DNA of 6,903 bases from an uncultured Peptococcaceae bacterium (GTDB lineage Bacteria; Bacillota; Dehalobacteriia; UBA4068): assembly GCA_947307285.1 (NCBI GenBank), contig CAMZIS010000068.1, positions 1 to 6,903 of the forward strand. Direction: 5' to 3'. Within the stretch, counting starts at the first letter, position 1; each line of letters begins with the position of its first letter. Under the pieces are notes generated by a model. The model saw only the letters and a list, made by a program, of their open reading frames with translations. It made no database searches and was not told the origin of the DNA. Position numbers and translations under genes: made by a program. Positions 1 through 5,899 of the stretch are shown here, piece by piece.

Positions 1-15
1 CAGTCCGTACCCTTT

Positions 16-54
16 CGGTTACGTTTAATAAATCTGTTCCATAAACGGTGACGT
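16..54. repeat. Imperfect repeats in the tetR leader, possible operator or leader hairpin
   Basis: CGGTTACGT (16-24) is repeated as CGGTGACGT (46-54), eight of nine bases matching and 30 bp apart. The same bases also form an imperfect inverted repeat: GTTACGTTTA (18-27) against TAAACGGTGAC (42-52), with one mismatch and one bulge. TetR regulators often bind such sites in front of their own gene, so autoregulation is possible. The repeats are short and imperfect, and no convincing promoter is visible in bases 1-92, so this is tentative. Confidence 0.25.
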
Positions 55-92
55 GCTGCGGCAATAGTTCGGACTGCGGGAGGTGAAAGGAA

Positions 93-662
93 ATGACAGA
101 GTGCAAAGAGCAAAAGCGTATCCGGCTGGCCGCCGCTTTCAAAGAGCTGCTGCGCCAGTATCCCTTCCATAAGATATCCGTCAAAATGATCGCCGAAAGC
201 GCCGGCATGAGCCGCCCGTCCTTTTACAAATACTTTGCCGACAAATATGAGCTGCTGGGCTTCGTCGCCGAATACTGGATCATGCGCAAGGTGGATATGC
301 TGCTGGAGGAGGGCATGATAGACGCCGGTATCGAGCTGCTGTTCCGCAGCATTCTGAACGAGGCGGACTTTTTCGAGCGGGCCTTTGCCGTGACCGGGCA
401 GAACAGCTTCGAAAAAAGCTTTGGCGAGCTGCTGGAAAAGCGCATCCGCAGGCTGCTGGCGGAGGCGCCGGTCATGCCGCCCCTCCCCGCCCTGCTCACC
501 CTGGACAACCTGGCGCGCTATTATTCCTTCGGGCTGACCCAGTCCATCAAGGCCTGGCTGGAGCACGCCCGGCAGGGAGAGGTAAAGGACCTGATCGAGG
601 CCTATATGTTCCTGAACGAGCATTCCCTCAGCGAGCTGGTCTGGCCCCGCCGGGAACAGTGA
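93..662 (+). CDS. TetR/AcrR-family transcriptional regulator
   Basis: A 189-residue protein, typical length for a TetR repressor. The N-terminal DNA-binding domain covers about residues 8-55. Its helix-turn-helix lies near 28-47 and ends in the family signature FYKYFADKYEL (44-54). The rest is helical; YYSFGLTQSIKAWLEHA (143-159) resembles the C-terminal ligand/dimer domain of Firmicutes TetR proteins of the DhaS-like group. The start is set by ATG 93, preceded by a near-perfect Shine-Dalgarno GGAGGTGA (79-86) six bases upstream. TetR proteins act as cytoplasmic dimers whose DNA binding is released by a small ligand; neither ligand nor target can be read from the sequence. It converges on the minus-strand operon and shares a terminator with it, so it is not co-transcribed with those genes. 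It could regulate itself, a gene left of the window, or the neighbouring operons. Family is secure; specific role unknown. Confidence 0.93.
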   Translation: MTECKEQKRIRLAAAFKELLRQYPFHKISVKMIAESAGMSRPSFYKYFADKYELLGFVAEYWIMRKVDMLLEEGMIDAGIELLFRSILNEADFFERAFAVTGQNSFEKSFGELLEKRIRRLLAEAPVMPPLPALLTLDNLARYYSFGLTQSIKAWLEHARQGEVKDLIEAYMFLNEHSLSELVWPRREQ

Positions 663-671
663 CAGGCACGC

Positions 672-702
672 AAAAAGCCCCGCTGCAAGAGCGGGGCTTT
701 TT
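672..702. terminator. Bidirectional Rho-independent terminator
   Basis: GCCCCGCT (677-684) pairs perfectly with AGCGGGGC (690-697) around a 5-base loop. It is flanked by AAAAA on the left and TTTTT on the right, so the hairpin carries a U-tract on either strand. It begins 10 bases after the tetR stop and lies 27 bases past the stop of the converging TSCPD gene, so it can end both transcripts. Confidence 0.93.
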
Positions 703-728
703 ATTATGGACGCGAAAACGCGAAGCCG

Positions 729-995
729 TCAGCCCGCCTGGGACTGGGAACGGTCGTAGGCCGCACGCACCGCCCGGGCCAGCTGATCCGCGCAGGAGGT
801 GGGCTTGTGCCCGCAGGTGTTGCCCTTGAGTTTGTCCTCGATCTGCTGCACCGTCCAGCCGTCCACCAGCTTGGAGATGGCTTTAAGATTGCCGTTGCAG
901 CCGCCGTGGAACACGATGTCTTTCACCACGTCCCCTTCCAGATCGAAGTCGATGCTGGAGGCGCAGACCATGGAAGTCTGATAAGAGTAGTTCAT
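729..995 (-). CDS. Stand-alone TSCPD-domain protein (TIGR03905-like)
   Basis: An 88-residue protein matching the small stand-alone TSCPD family. HGGCNGNLKAISKLVDG (30-46) is the family's most recognisable block. Four cysteines, C11, C33, C61 and C68, sit where the family keeps its presumed metal-binding cysteines. The name-giving TSCPD motif is here TSCAD (66-70), a Pro-to-Ala change. The same domain occurs at the C terminus of B12-dependent ribonucleotide reductases, where it is thought to bind zinc; the role of the free-standing form is not established. ATG 995 is chosen because AAAGGAG lies seven bases upstream on the minus strand. It is the last gene of a three-gene operon, 53 bases after the desulfidase-family gene, and runs into the shared terminator. 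The context suggests a link to sulfur or Fe-S metabolism, but that is inference. Confidence 0.9.
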   Translation of the reverse strand: MNYSYQTSMVCASSIDFDLEGDVVKDIVFHGGCNGNLKAISKLVDGWTVQQIEDKLKGNTCGHKPTSCADQLARAVRAAYDRSQSQAG

Positions 996-1048
996 ATTCC
1001 TTCTCCTTTGTTCAAGTTATTATTATTTCAGGACGGCGCAGAGCCCTA

Positions 1049-2332
1049 TCACTCCGCGGCGCCGCCTTTTTCCTGCATGATGTCGAGGATGACCCGCTCC
1101 GTTTCCACCATGCCGGGAACGGCGATGCGGCCCACGTTGCGCATGGTCTCCTCCGGGGTGCGGCCCCCTACGCCGTGTTCCGGCGAAACGAAGCTGCCGG
1201 CCAGCGCCAGATCGCTGCTGCTGAAGGCCGTATCCACCGCGGAGAGCACCTTCATGCAGCAGGCGTGGTTGCCGCCGGTGCAGATCATGCCCACCAGGGA
1301 GGCGGCCATATTGTTCAGGGTGGCTGCCACCTGCTCGTATCCGCCGCCCCGCATCAGGGTGAGGCCGCAGGCCATGCCGGTGCCGGCGGCGATACCGCAG
1401 CCGCAGAAGGCGGACAGCTTGCCGGAAAACTCCTTCATGTACATGGTGACCAGATAGCTGAGGCAGATGCCTCGCCACAGCAGCTCCTCCGGCAGGGCTT
1501 CCACCTGCTGCAGGGCGTAGAGGGGCATGACGGCGATGATGCCGTGGTTGCCGCTGCCGGTGATGCTCATGGCGGGCTTGTCCAATCCCAGCACCCGCCC
1601 TTCCGCCGCAGCGCCGGCCAGGGCCCGGGCCGAGGCGCGCACGTCGTCGGAGACGAAGGTTCCGCCGTTGACCCGAAGCAGGCTTTTGGTCAGCACGCAG
1701 CGTTCCGCCTGCCGGGCGGCCTCCGCCAAAGCCAGGTTCATCTGCCAGGATTCGCTGAGGAAGGCCAGCTCTTCGGCGGGCGCAGTTGCCGCGCAGCGGT
1801 AGAAATCCGCCAGCGTATAGCCGACGATGGGGGACTTTTCTCCCTCCGCCGCCGCGTCCGCCGGCTTTTCCCACACCGTGACCCCGTTTTTGCTCTTGCG
1901 GCAGATATTGGTATGGCTGCCCCTGATCTCCGCTTCGCACAGGTCGTGGGCCGTGCGCACCCGGGCCAGGATGTAGATATCCGAGGAAACGGAGGACACG
2001 CCGGCCTTCACCCGGCCCTCCGCCACGAAGCGGCGGCTGCGCTCCACGTCCTCCGGGGTGATATCCGTCAGAGAGAGCAGGCCCTTGTCGGCCCGTCCCG
2101 CCAGAGTGCCCAAAGCGGCGGCGTAGAGGTTGCCCACCTTGTCCGTGCCGGGCAGGCCGCAGGTATAGGCGTTTTTGTACATGCCGGAATTCTCCAGCAG
2201 CTCCACGCTTTCCGGTTCCTCCTCGCTCAGCTCCCGGGCGGCGGCGCAGGCCAAAGCGATGGCCGCCGGTTCGGTGACGCCCAACGCCGGTTTGCGGTCA
2301 GCGCGTATCAGTTGCAAAAGCTCTTGTGCCAT
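1049..2332 (-). CDS. L-cysteine desulfidase / serine dehydratase-alpha family protein (UPF0597, CdsB/CyuA-like)
   Basis: A 427-residue protein of the serine dehydratase alpha-chain superfamily, in the UPF0597 branch that includes archaeal CdsB and E. coli CyuA. Known members use a [4Fe-4S] cluster, not PLP, to split L-cysteine into pyruvate, ammonia and sulfide. Visible family marks are PALGVTEPAAIALA (15-28), GSGNHGIIAVMPLYA (259-273), FCGCGIAAGTG (309-319) and MICTGGNHACCMK (349-361). C310/C312, C351 and C358 fit the cluster ligands by position and spacing. Unusually, residue 19 is Val where the family normally has Cys (GCTEP), the residue implicated in catalysis in the Methanocaldococcus enzyme. 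C29, ten residues later, is the nearest Cys. The substrate may therefore differ (another amino acid or hydroxy acid), or the chemistry may not need that Cys. ATG 2332 has AAAGGAG six bases upstream. It lies 27 bases after the dehydrogenase gene in the same operon. No signal peptide or membrane segment is apparent, so it is likely cytosolic and oxygen-sensitive. Confidence 0.88.
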   Translation of the reverse strand: MAQELLQLIRADRKPALGVTEPAAIALACAAARELSEEEPESVELLENSGMYKNAYTCGLPGTDKVGNLYAAALGTLAGRADKGLLSLTDITPEDVERSRRFVAEGRVKAGVSSVSSDIYILARVRTAHDLCEAEIRGSHTNICRKSKNGVTVWEKPADAAAEGEKSPIVGYTLADFYRCAATAPAEELAFLSESWQMNLALAEAARQAERCVLTKSLLRVNGGTFVSDDVRASARALAGAAAEGRVLGLDKPAMSITGSGNHGIIAVMPLYALQQVEALPEELLWRGICLSYLVTMYMKEFSGKLSAFCGCGIAAGTGMACGLTLMRGGGYEQVAATLNNMAASLVGMICTGGNHACCMKVLSAVDTAFSSSDLALAGSFVSPEHGVGGRTPEETMRNVGRIAVPGMVETERVILDIMQEKGGAAE

Positions 2333-2359
2333 GGCTGTCTCCTTTGTTTACTGCGGACG

Positions 2360-3436
2360 TCAGACGTCCAGCTTGGCCACGGCGTCCATCAGCATGTCCA
2401 CCGTGACCTTATAGGGATAATGCTCCATGTCTTCGCCGGTGACCACGGCCTCGGCACACTGACGCACCTGCTCCAGCGTGACTTCCAGCTCGGACAGGGA
2501 GGTGGGCAGGCCCACCGTTCTGTTGAATTCCATCAGGCGGCGGCATTCGTCATCCTGGCCGTCCACCAGCAGCATGACCAGGACGCCGAAGCCCACCACC
2601 ACGCCGTGGAGATGGTTCTCCTCGAAGCCGGGCAGGGTGCACAGGCCGTAGTAGAAGGCGTGGCCCAGGCCGCCGTTGTAGTCGATGGAGTATTCCCGGG
2701 ACACCAGCATGGAGACCCAGCCGGTGGTGATGATGATGGCCAGCACCGCCTGTTCCAGCTCGTAGGTGGCCCGGCCCGCCTTGTTGTCGGACAGAGCCTG
2801 AGCGCCGTAGCGCACCAGAGTTTCCATGCACATGCGGCTGAGGTTCACGCCCAGGGCCTTGAAATGCTCCAGATCCTCGCCCTGGGAGGATATCTTCACC
2901 TCGTAGAACTTGGCGTAGGTGTCGCCGATGCCGGCCCACATATAGCGGTAGGGGGCCCGGGCGATGATATCGGTGTCGATGAACACGTGCTTGGCGCATT
3001 CCAGGAAGAAGACGAATTCGGAAAAGGAGCCGTCTTCGTTATAGACGATGGACAGGGCCGAGCTGGCGGCGCAGTTGGAGGCGATGGTGGGAAAAGAGAG
3101 ATAAGGCTTTTTCAGGTCCAGGGACACCAGCTTGCAGGTATCCACCGCCTTGCCGCCGCCCACGGCGAAGATCATGTCCGCCTGCCGCACCGAGTCCAGG
3201 GCTTCCAGCCTTGCCGCGGCGGCCCGGGTGCACTCCGTGCCGTACCACACGAAATCCACGATCTCGATCTCGGAGCCGGCCACGGCCCGCTCCAGCTTTT
3301 CCCGGGCTGCGGCCATGGCCTTTTTGCCGCCGATGACCACGGCCCTGGTGCCGTAAAGACGGCTGTATTCCGGCACCTTGGCGTAAGCCTCCGGCCCCAC
3401 GGTATAGGGGGCGGGGATGATGGTATAGTTTTCCAT
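2360..3436 (-). CDS. Metal-dependent (iron-containing) alcohol dehydrogenase family, GldA/HcxA-like
   Basis: A 358-residue NAD(P)-dependent group III dehydrogenase of the glycerol dehydrogenase-like branch. The nucleotide-binding motif is AVGGGKAVDT (91-100). Metal ligands are D172 (GIGDTYAK), H259 (GLGHAFYYG) and H277 (LHGVVVG), all present, so the enzyme should be active. The substrate pocket reads SNCAASSALS (120-129), whereas true glycerol dehydrogenases have STDAP; the Asp is replaced by C122. E. coli HcxA (YbdH), which reduces alpha-keto acids, has a similar TCAA sequence as I recall it, and its C-terminal part also resembles this protein (SELEV at 315-319, HYPYKVT at 339-345). I therefore favour a 2-oxoacid/2-hydroxyacid oxidoreductase over glycerol dehydrogenase; the exact substrate is not determinable. 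ATG 3436 has AAGGA nine bases upstream. It is the first gene of the minus-strand operon, behind a near-consensus promoter, and is divergent from the aminotransferase. Confidence 0.9.
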   Translation of the reverse strand: MENYTIIPAPYTVGPEAYAKVPEYSRLYGTRAVVIGGKKAMAAAREKLERAVAGSEIEIVDFVWYGTECTRAAAARLEALDSVRQADMIFAVGGGKAVDTCKLVSLDLKKPYLSFPTIASNCAASSALSIVYNEDGSFSEFVFFLECAKHVFIDTDIIARAPYRYMWAGIGDTYAKFYEVKISSQGEDLEHFKALGVNLSRMCMETLVRYGAQALSDNKAGRATYELEQAVLAIIITTGWVSMLVSREYSIDYNGGLGHAFYYGLCTLPGFEENHLHGVVVGFGVLVMLLVDGQDDECRRLMEFNRTVGLPTSLSELEVTLEQVRQCAEAVVTGEDMEHYPYKVTVDMLMDAVAKLDV

Positions 3437-3488
3437 ACGTCGCGTTCCTTATAAAAATACTCTTGTTTATGTTTACAACTTCGGCAAA

Positions 3489-3517
3489 ATTATAATAAAC
3501 TTTTATTTCTTAGTCAA
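3489..3517 (-). promoter_or_regulatory. Sigma-A type promoter of the minus-strand operon
   Basis: On the minus strand, TTGACT (3517-3512) and TATAAT (3494-3489) are separated by exactly 17 bases of AT-rich DNA. Transcription would start near 3482, leaving a leader of about 45 bases before the dehydrogenase ATG at 3436. This is close to the vegetative consensus, so expression could be strong unless repressed. Confidence 0.8.
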
Positions 3518-3531
3518 CCGAGGGACGATTG
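3515..3531. promoter_or_regulatory. Candidate operator between divergent promoters
   Basis: CAACCG (3515-3520) and CGATTG (3526-3531) form an imperfect palindrome around AGGGA; five of six positions in each arm are symmetric. It sits between the two divergent -35 boxes and overlaps one end of each, so one bound dimer could block both promoters. The regulator is unknown; the TetR protein in this window is one candidate. The palindrome is short, so chance is not excluded. Confidence 0.4.
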
Positions 3532-3557
3532 TTCTTTGCGCTGCCGTGTGCTATCAT
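3529..3557 (+). promoter_or_regulatory. Sigma-A type promoter of the aminotransferase gene
   Basis: TTGTTC (3529-3534) and TATCAT (3552-3557) are 17 bases apart, and TG at 3549-3550 gives an extended -10 element. Transcription would start near 3564, about 25 bases before ATG 3589. This makes the in-frame TTG at 3529 part of the -35 box, not a start codon. Confidence 0.65.
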
Positions 3558-3574
3558 CATTATTATAAAAAAGC

Positions 3575-3581
3575 AAGGGAG
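3575..3581 (+). promoter_or_regulatory. Ribosome binding site fixing the aminotransferase start
   Basis: AAGGGAG lies seven bases before ATG 3589. The longer in-frame reading from TTG 3529 has no comparable site and would start inside the promoter. Confidence 0.8.
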
Positions 3582-3588
3582 CGGACAG

Positions 3589-4779
3589 ATGCTTAACCGT
3601 ACCTACACCGATATGCTGCAGGAAAAAGACGTCATCTTCGAGATCTTCCACTACGCCCTCTCGCGTATCAGAGAGATCGGCGCGGAGAACGTGTTCGATT
3701 TCAGTCTGGGCAATCCCTCGGTGAGTCCCCCGCCCCAGGTGGCGGAAGCCATAAAAGACGAGCTCTCGGAACGGCCGCCCCTGGCCCTGCACGGCTACAG
3801 CCCCAGCTTCGGCCTGCCCGAGGCGAGGGCCGCCGTGGCCGAGCACCTCAACCGCCGCTACGGCTGCCATTACGGACCGCAGCACATCTTCATGACCGCC
3901 GGCGCGGCCTCCGCCCTGGCTCACGCTCTGCGGGCCCTGGCCTCCCCCGGCCAGGAGATCGTCACCTGCGCACCCTGCTTTTCCGAATACCGGCCCTATA
4001 CCGCCGGCGCGGGACTGAGCCTGAAGATAGTGCCCGCCAGCGTGGAGGATTTCCAGATCGACTTCGCCGGTCTGGAGCAGGCCATCGGTGAGAATACCGC
4101 CGCCGTGCTGGTCAATTCCCCCAACAACCCCTCCGGCGCCGTCTATTCCACGGCCACGGTAAAGCGGCTGGCGCAGCTGCTGCGGTATAAGTCCGACGAG
4201 CTGGGCCGTCCCCTCTACCTAATCTCGGACGAGCCCTACCGCGACATCGTGTTCCAGGACGTGGACAGCCCCTATATCGCCAACCTGTACGAGGACACGG
4301 TGACCTGTTATTCCTACAGCAAATCCCTGTCCCTGCCCGGTGAGCGCATCGGCTATCTGGCGGTGAATCCCGCCTGCCGTGACGCGGAAAAGATCGTCGA
4401 GATCTGCCCCCAGATCTCCCGCACCATCGGCCACAACGGGGCGGCCTCCCTCTTCCAGCGGGTGGTGGCCCGGACGGGCGAGGCCACGGCCGAACTGTCG
4501 GTCTACGAAAAGAACAAGGACATCCTCTGCCGCGCCCTGAAGGAATTCGGCTACAGCTTCGTGGAGCCGGGCGGGTCCTTCTACATGTTCCCCCGCTCCC
4601 CGGAGGCGGACGCTTTCGCCTTTTGCCTGAAGGCCCGCCAGCACGAGCTGATGCTGGTGCCGGGGGACATCTTCGCCTGCCCCGGCCACTTTCGCATCGC
4701 CTACTGCGTGCCTACGGAGCGGGTGGAAAAAGCCCTGCCCGCCTTCCGCGCTCTGGCTGCGGATTACGGCATGATCTGA
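3589..4779 (+). CDS. Class I/II PLP-dependent aminotransferase
   Basis: A 396-residue fold-type-I aminotransferase, about normal length. The family marks appear in order: SLGNPS (39-44) near the N terminus, TAGAASAL (103-110) in the cofactor phosphate-binding region, NSPNNPSG (176-183), ISDEPY (212-217) with D214 and Y217 for the pyridine ring, SYSKSLSLPGERIGY (242-256) with the Schiff-base lysine K245 and phosphate-binding R253, and FRIAY (368-372) with R369 for the substrate carboxylate. It should move an amino group between an amino acid and a 2-oxo acid in the cytosol. Its substrate is not readable: aspartate, aromatic, branched-chain and methionine enzymes share these motifs. It is divergent from the HcxA-like dehydrogenase. 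In E. coli the methionine aminotransferase gene ybdL lies next to hcxA (ybdH), so a keto-acid link is a plausible inference. It is a single-gene unit with its own promoter and terminator. Confidence 0.93.
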   Translation: MLNRTYTDMLQEKDVIFEIFHYALSRIREIGAENVFDFSLGNPSVSPPPQVAEAIKDELSERPPLALHGYSPSFGLPEARAAVAEHLNRRYGCHYGPQHIFMTAGAASALAHALRALASPGQEIVTCAPCFSEYRPYTAGAGLSLKIVPASVEDFQIDFAGLEQAIGENTAAVLVNSPNNPSGAVYSTATVKRLAQLLRYKSDELGRPLYLISDEPYRDIVFQDVDSPYIANLYEDTVTCYSYSKSLSLPGERIGYLAVNPACRDAEKIVEICPQISRTIGHNGAASLFQRVVARTGEATAELSVYEKNKDILCRALKEFGYSFVEPGGSFYMFPRSPEADAFAFCLKARQHELMLVPGDIFACPGHFRIAYCVPTERVEKALPAFRALAADYGMI

Positions 4780-4813
4780 GGGACGGTTAAGGATAAGAAT
4801 ATTGCATATACTG

Positions 4814-4851
4814 TCTGAGCAGCGATATTCCTTCGCTGCTCAGATTTTTTT
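4814..4851 (+). terminator. Rho-independent terminator after the aminotransferase gene
   Basis: TCTGAGCAGCGA (4814-4825) pairs perfectly with TCGCTGCTCAGA (4833-4844): a 12-bp stem with a 7-base loop, followed by seven T (4845-4851). It lies 34 bases after the aminotransferase stop and separates that gene from the cysE promoter. Confidence 0.95.
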
Positions 4852-4871
4852 CGCAGGAGGCTATTTGCCTA

Positions 4872-4900
4872 TTGACAAAGTAGGAAAATAGCGTTATCAT
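4872..4900 (+). promoter_or_regulatory. Sigma-A type promoter of the cysE-nifS operon
   Basis: Perfect -35 TTGACA (4872-4877), a 17-base spacer and -10 TATCAT (4895-4900). The start would be near 4907, giving a leader of about 59 bases before ATG 4966. That leader is too short for a T-box, a common control of cysE genes in Firmicutes, so control is more likely by a DNA-binding protein at the overlapping inverted repeats. Confidence 0.85.
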
Positions 4901-4917
4901 CCTACTGGACTGATAGG
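4879..4917. promoter_or_regulatory. Candidate operator: GTAGG/CCTAC inverted repeats on the cysE promoter
   Basis: AGTAGGA (4879-4885) is exactly inverted as TCCTACT (4900-4906), with centres 21 bp apart (two helical turns). A third half-site, TAGG (4914-4917), forms CCTA-N9-TAGG with the second. The repeats lie in the promoter spacer, touch the -10 box and cover the expected start site, the classic position for repression. An Rrf2-type regulator (IscR/CymR class), commonly used for cysteine and Fe-S genes, is a reasonable guess only. Confidence 0.6.
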
Positions 4918-4951
4918 TTGAACCCGATCCGACCGGTCCCCACACTAAAGC

Positions 4952-4956
4952 AGGAG
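4952..4956 (+). promoter_or_regulatory. Ribosome binding site fixing the cysE start
   Basis: AGGAG lies nine bases before ATG 4966. The in-frame TTG at 4918 lies only about 11 bases after the predicted transcription start and has no ribosome binding site, so the shorter reading is preferred. Confidence 0.75.
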
Positions 4957-4965
4957 AACACGCTT

Positions 4966-5853
4966 ATGGAGCAGATGAAGATCGGCCCTGTGGCCTCGTA
5001 TCTGGAAAAAGTCGCTCTGGCCATGGACGACGGCGGCCTGACGCCGGAGGACAACCGCTATATCGGCCTGGAAGACACGGCAAAGGAAGCTATTTCCCAT
5101 TTGCTGACCGCTATGTTCCCCCACTATCTGGGCAGCCTGCGCGACCGCTTCGTTTCCGCGGAAAAGCGCACCTGGGAGCTGATGCGGGCCTTCGACGCCC
5201 TGTCCAGCGCCCTGCGCTGCATCATCAACTGCCGCAAGCAGGCGGACATCAAGGCGGCGGAGCTGATCCAGTCCCTGCCCGACATCCTGGACGTGCTGCG
5301 CACGGACATCCAGGCCGCCTACGAAGGAGACCCGGCCGCCACCTCCACCGACGAGGTCATCCTCACCTACCCCGCCTTCAAGGCCATCAGCATCTACCGC
5401 ATCGCCCACAAGCTGTACCAGATGAAGGTGCCCATCCTGCCCCGGGTGATGACGGAATACGCCCACCAGCTCACCGGCATCGACATCCACCCCGGCGCTA
5501 CCATCGGCCGCTATTTCTTCATCGACCACGGCACCGGCGTGGTGATCGGCGAGACCACCACCATCGGCGAGCACGTCAAGCTGTATCAGCACGTCACCCT
5601 AGGCGCCAAGAGCTTTGCCCTGGCCGAGGACGGCACCCCGGTCAAGGGCGTGAAGCGCCACCCCGACATCGGCGATTACGTGGTCATCTACGCCGGCGCC
5701 ACCATCCTGGGCGGCACCACGGTCATCGGCGACCACTGCGTGGTGGGCGGCAACGTCTGGCTCACCCATTCCCTGCCGCCGGGTGAGACGGTCACCGTCC
5801 GCATCCAGCAGAACAGCCGCAACTCCGAAGATTATATAGAGTACATTATTTAG
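4966..5853 (+). CDS. cysE: Serine O-acetyltransferase (EpsC-type)
   Basis: A 295-residue enzyme that transfers acetyl from acetyl-CoA to L-serine, giving O-acetylserine, the first step of cysteine synthesis. Residues 1-150 form the helical N-terminal domain. From about 170 the left-handed beta-helix begins: GIDIHPGATIGRYFFIDHG (171-189), with the catalytic pair D187-H188, then GVVIGETTTIGEHVKLYQHVTLG (191-213), with H209 as a further active-site His, and hexapeptide repeats to about 265 (IGDYVVIYAGATILGG, VIGDHCVVGGNVW). The long N-terminal domain and the insert near 214-230 (AKSFALAEDGTPVKG) fit the EpsC-type long form. The chain ends in Ile (EYII); a C-terminal Ile is what inserts into the cysteine synthase (CysK) active site in the known complex. 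No cysK is present here. It is the first gene of an operon with nifS, 46 bases upstream of it. Confidence 0.95.
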   Translation: MEQMKIGPVASYLEKVALAMDDGGLTPEDNRYIGLEDTAKEAISHLLTAMFPHYLGSLRDRFVSAEKRTWELMRAFDALSSALRCIINCRKQADIKAAELIQSLPDILDVLRTDIQAAYEGDPAATSTDEVILTYPAFKAISIYRIAHKLYQMKVPILPRVMTEYAHQLTGIDIHPGATIGRYFFIDHGTGVVIGETTTIGEHVKLYQHVTLGAKSFALAEDGTPVKGVKRHPDIGDYVVIYAGATILGGTTVIGDHCVVGGNVWLTHSLPPGETVTVRIQQNSRNSEDYIEYII

Positions 5854-5887
5854 CTCATATATTTTGAAATATACAGTCACCATCACC

Positions 5888-5894
5888 AAGGAGG
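5888..5894 (+). promoter_or_regulatory. Strong ribosome binding site of nifS
   Basis: AAGGAGG, five bases before ATG 5900, within the 46-base cysE-nifS gap. No promoter or terminator is apparent in that gap, supporting co-transcription. Confidence 0.8.
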
Positions 5895-5899
5895 AAAAC

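Noticed and set aside
1023..1940. A 305-codon minus-strand frame
   Set aside because: It lies in another frame inside the desulfidase-family gene; its Arg/Gly-rich translation shows no motifs, while the main frame has clear family motifs throughout.
1175..3454. A 759-codon open frame on the plus strand
   Set aside because: It runs antisense across the desulfidase and dehydrogenase genes, has no family motifs, and shows the Gly/Ala/His/Gln-rich composition of a shadow frame in GC-rich DNA.
3529..3588. TTG start giving 20 extra residues on the aminotransferase
   Set aside because: The TTG is part of the predicted -35 box and has no ribosome binding site; ATG 3589 has AAGGGAG seven bases upstream.
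4918..4965. TTG start giving 16 extra residues on CysE
   Set aside because: It falls just after the expected transcription start, without a ribosome binding site; ATG 4966 has AGGAG at nine bases.
4907..4965. T-box or cysteine riboswitch in the cysE leader
   Set aside because: The predicted leader is only about 59 bases and shows no T-box sequence or antiterminator; the hairpin at 4814-4851 lies upstream of the promoter and belongs to the aminotransferase gene.
5858..5873. AT palindrome TATATTT-TG-AAATATA between cysE and nifS as a terminator
   Set aside because: It is purely A/T in the stem, with at most a two-base loop or a shortened stem, and has no T-tract after it; it is unlikely to stop transcription.
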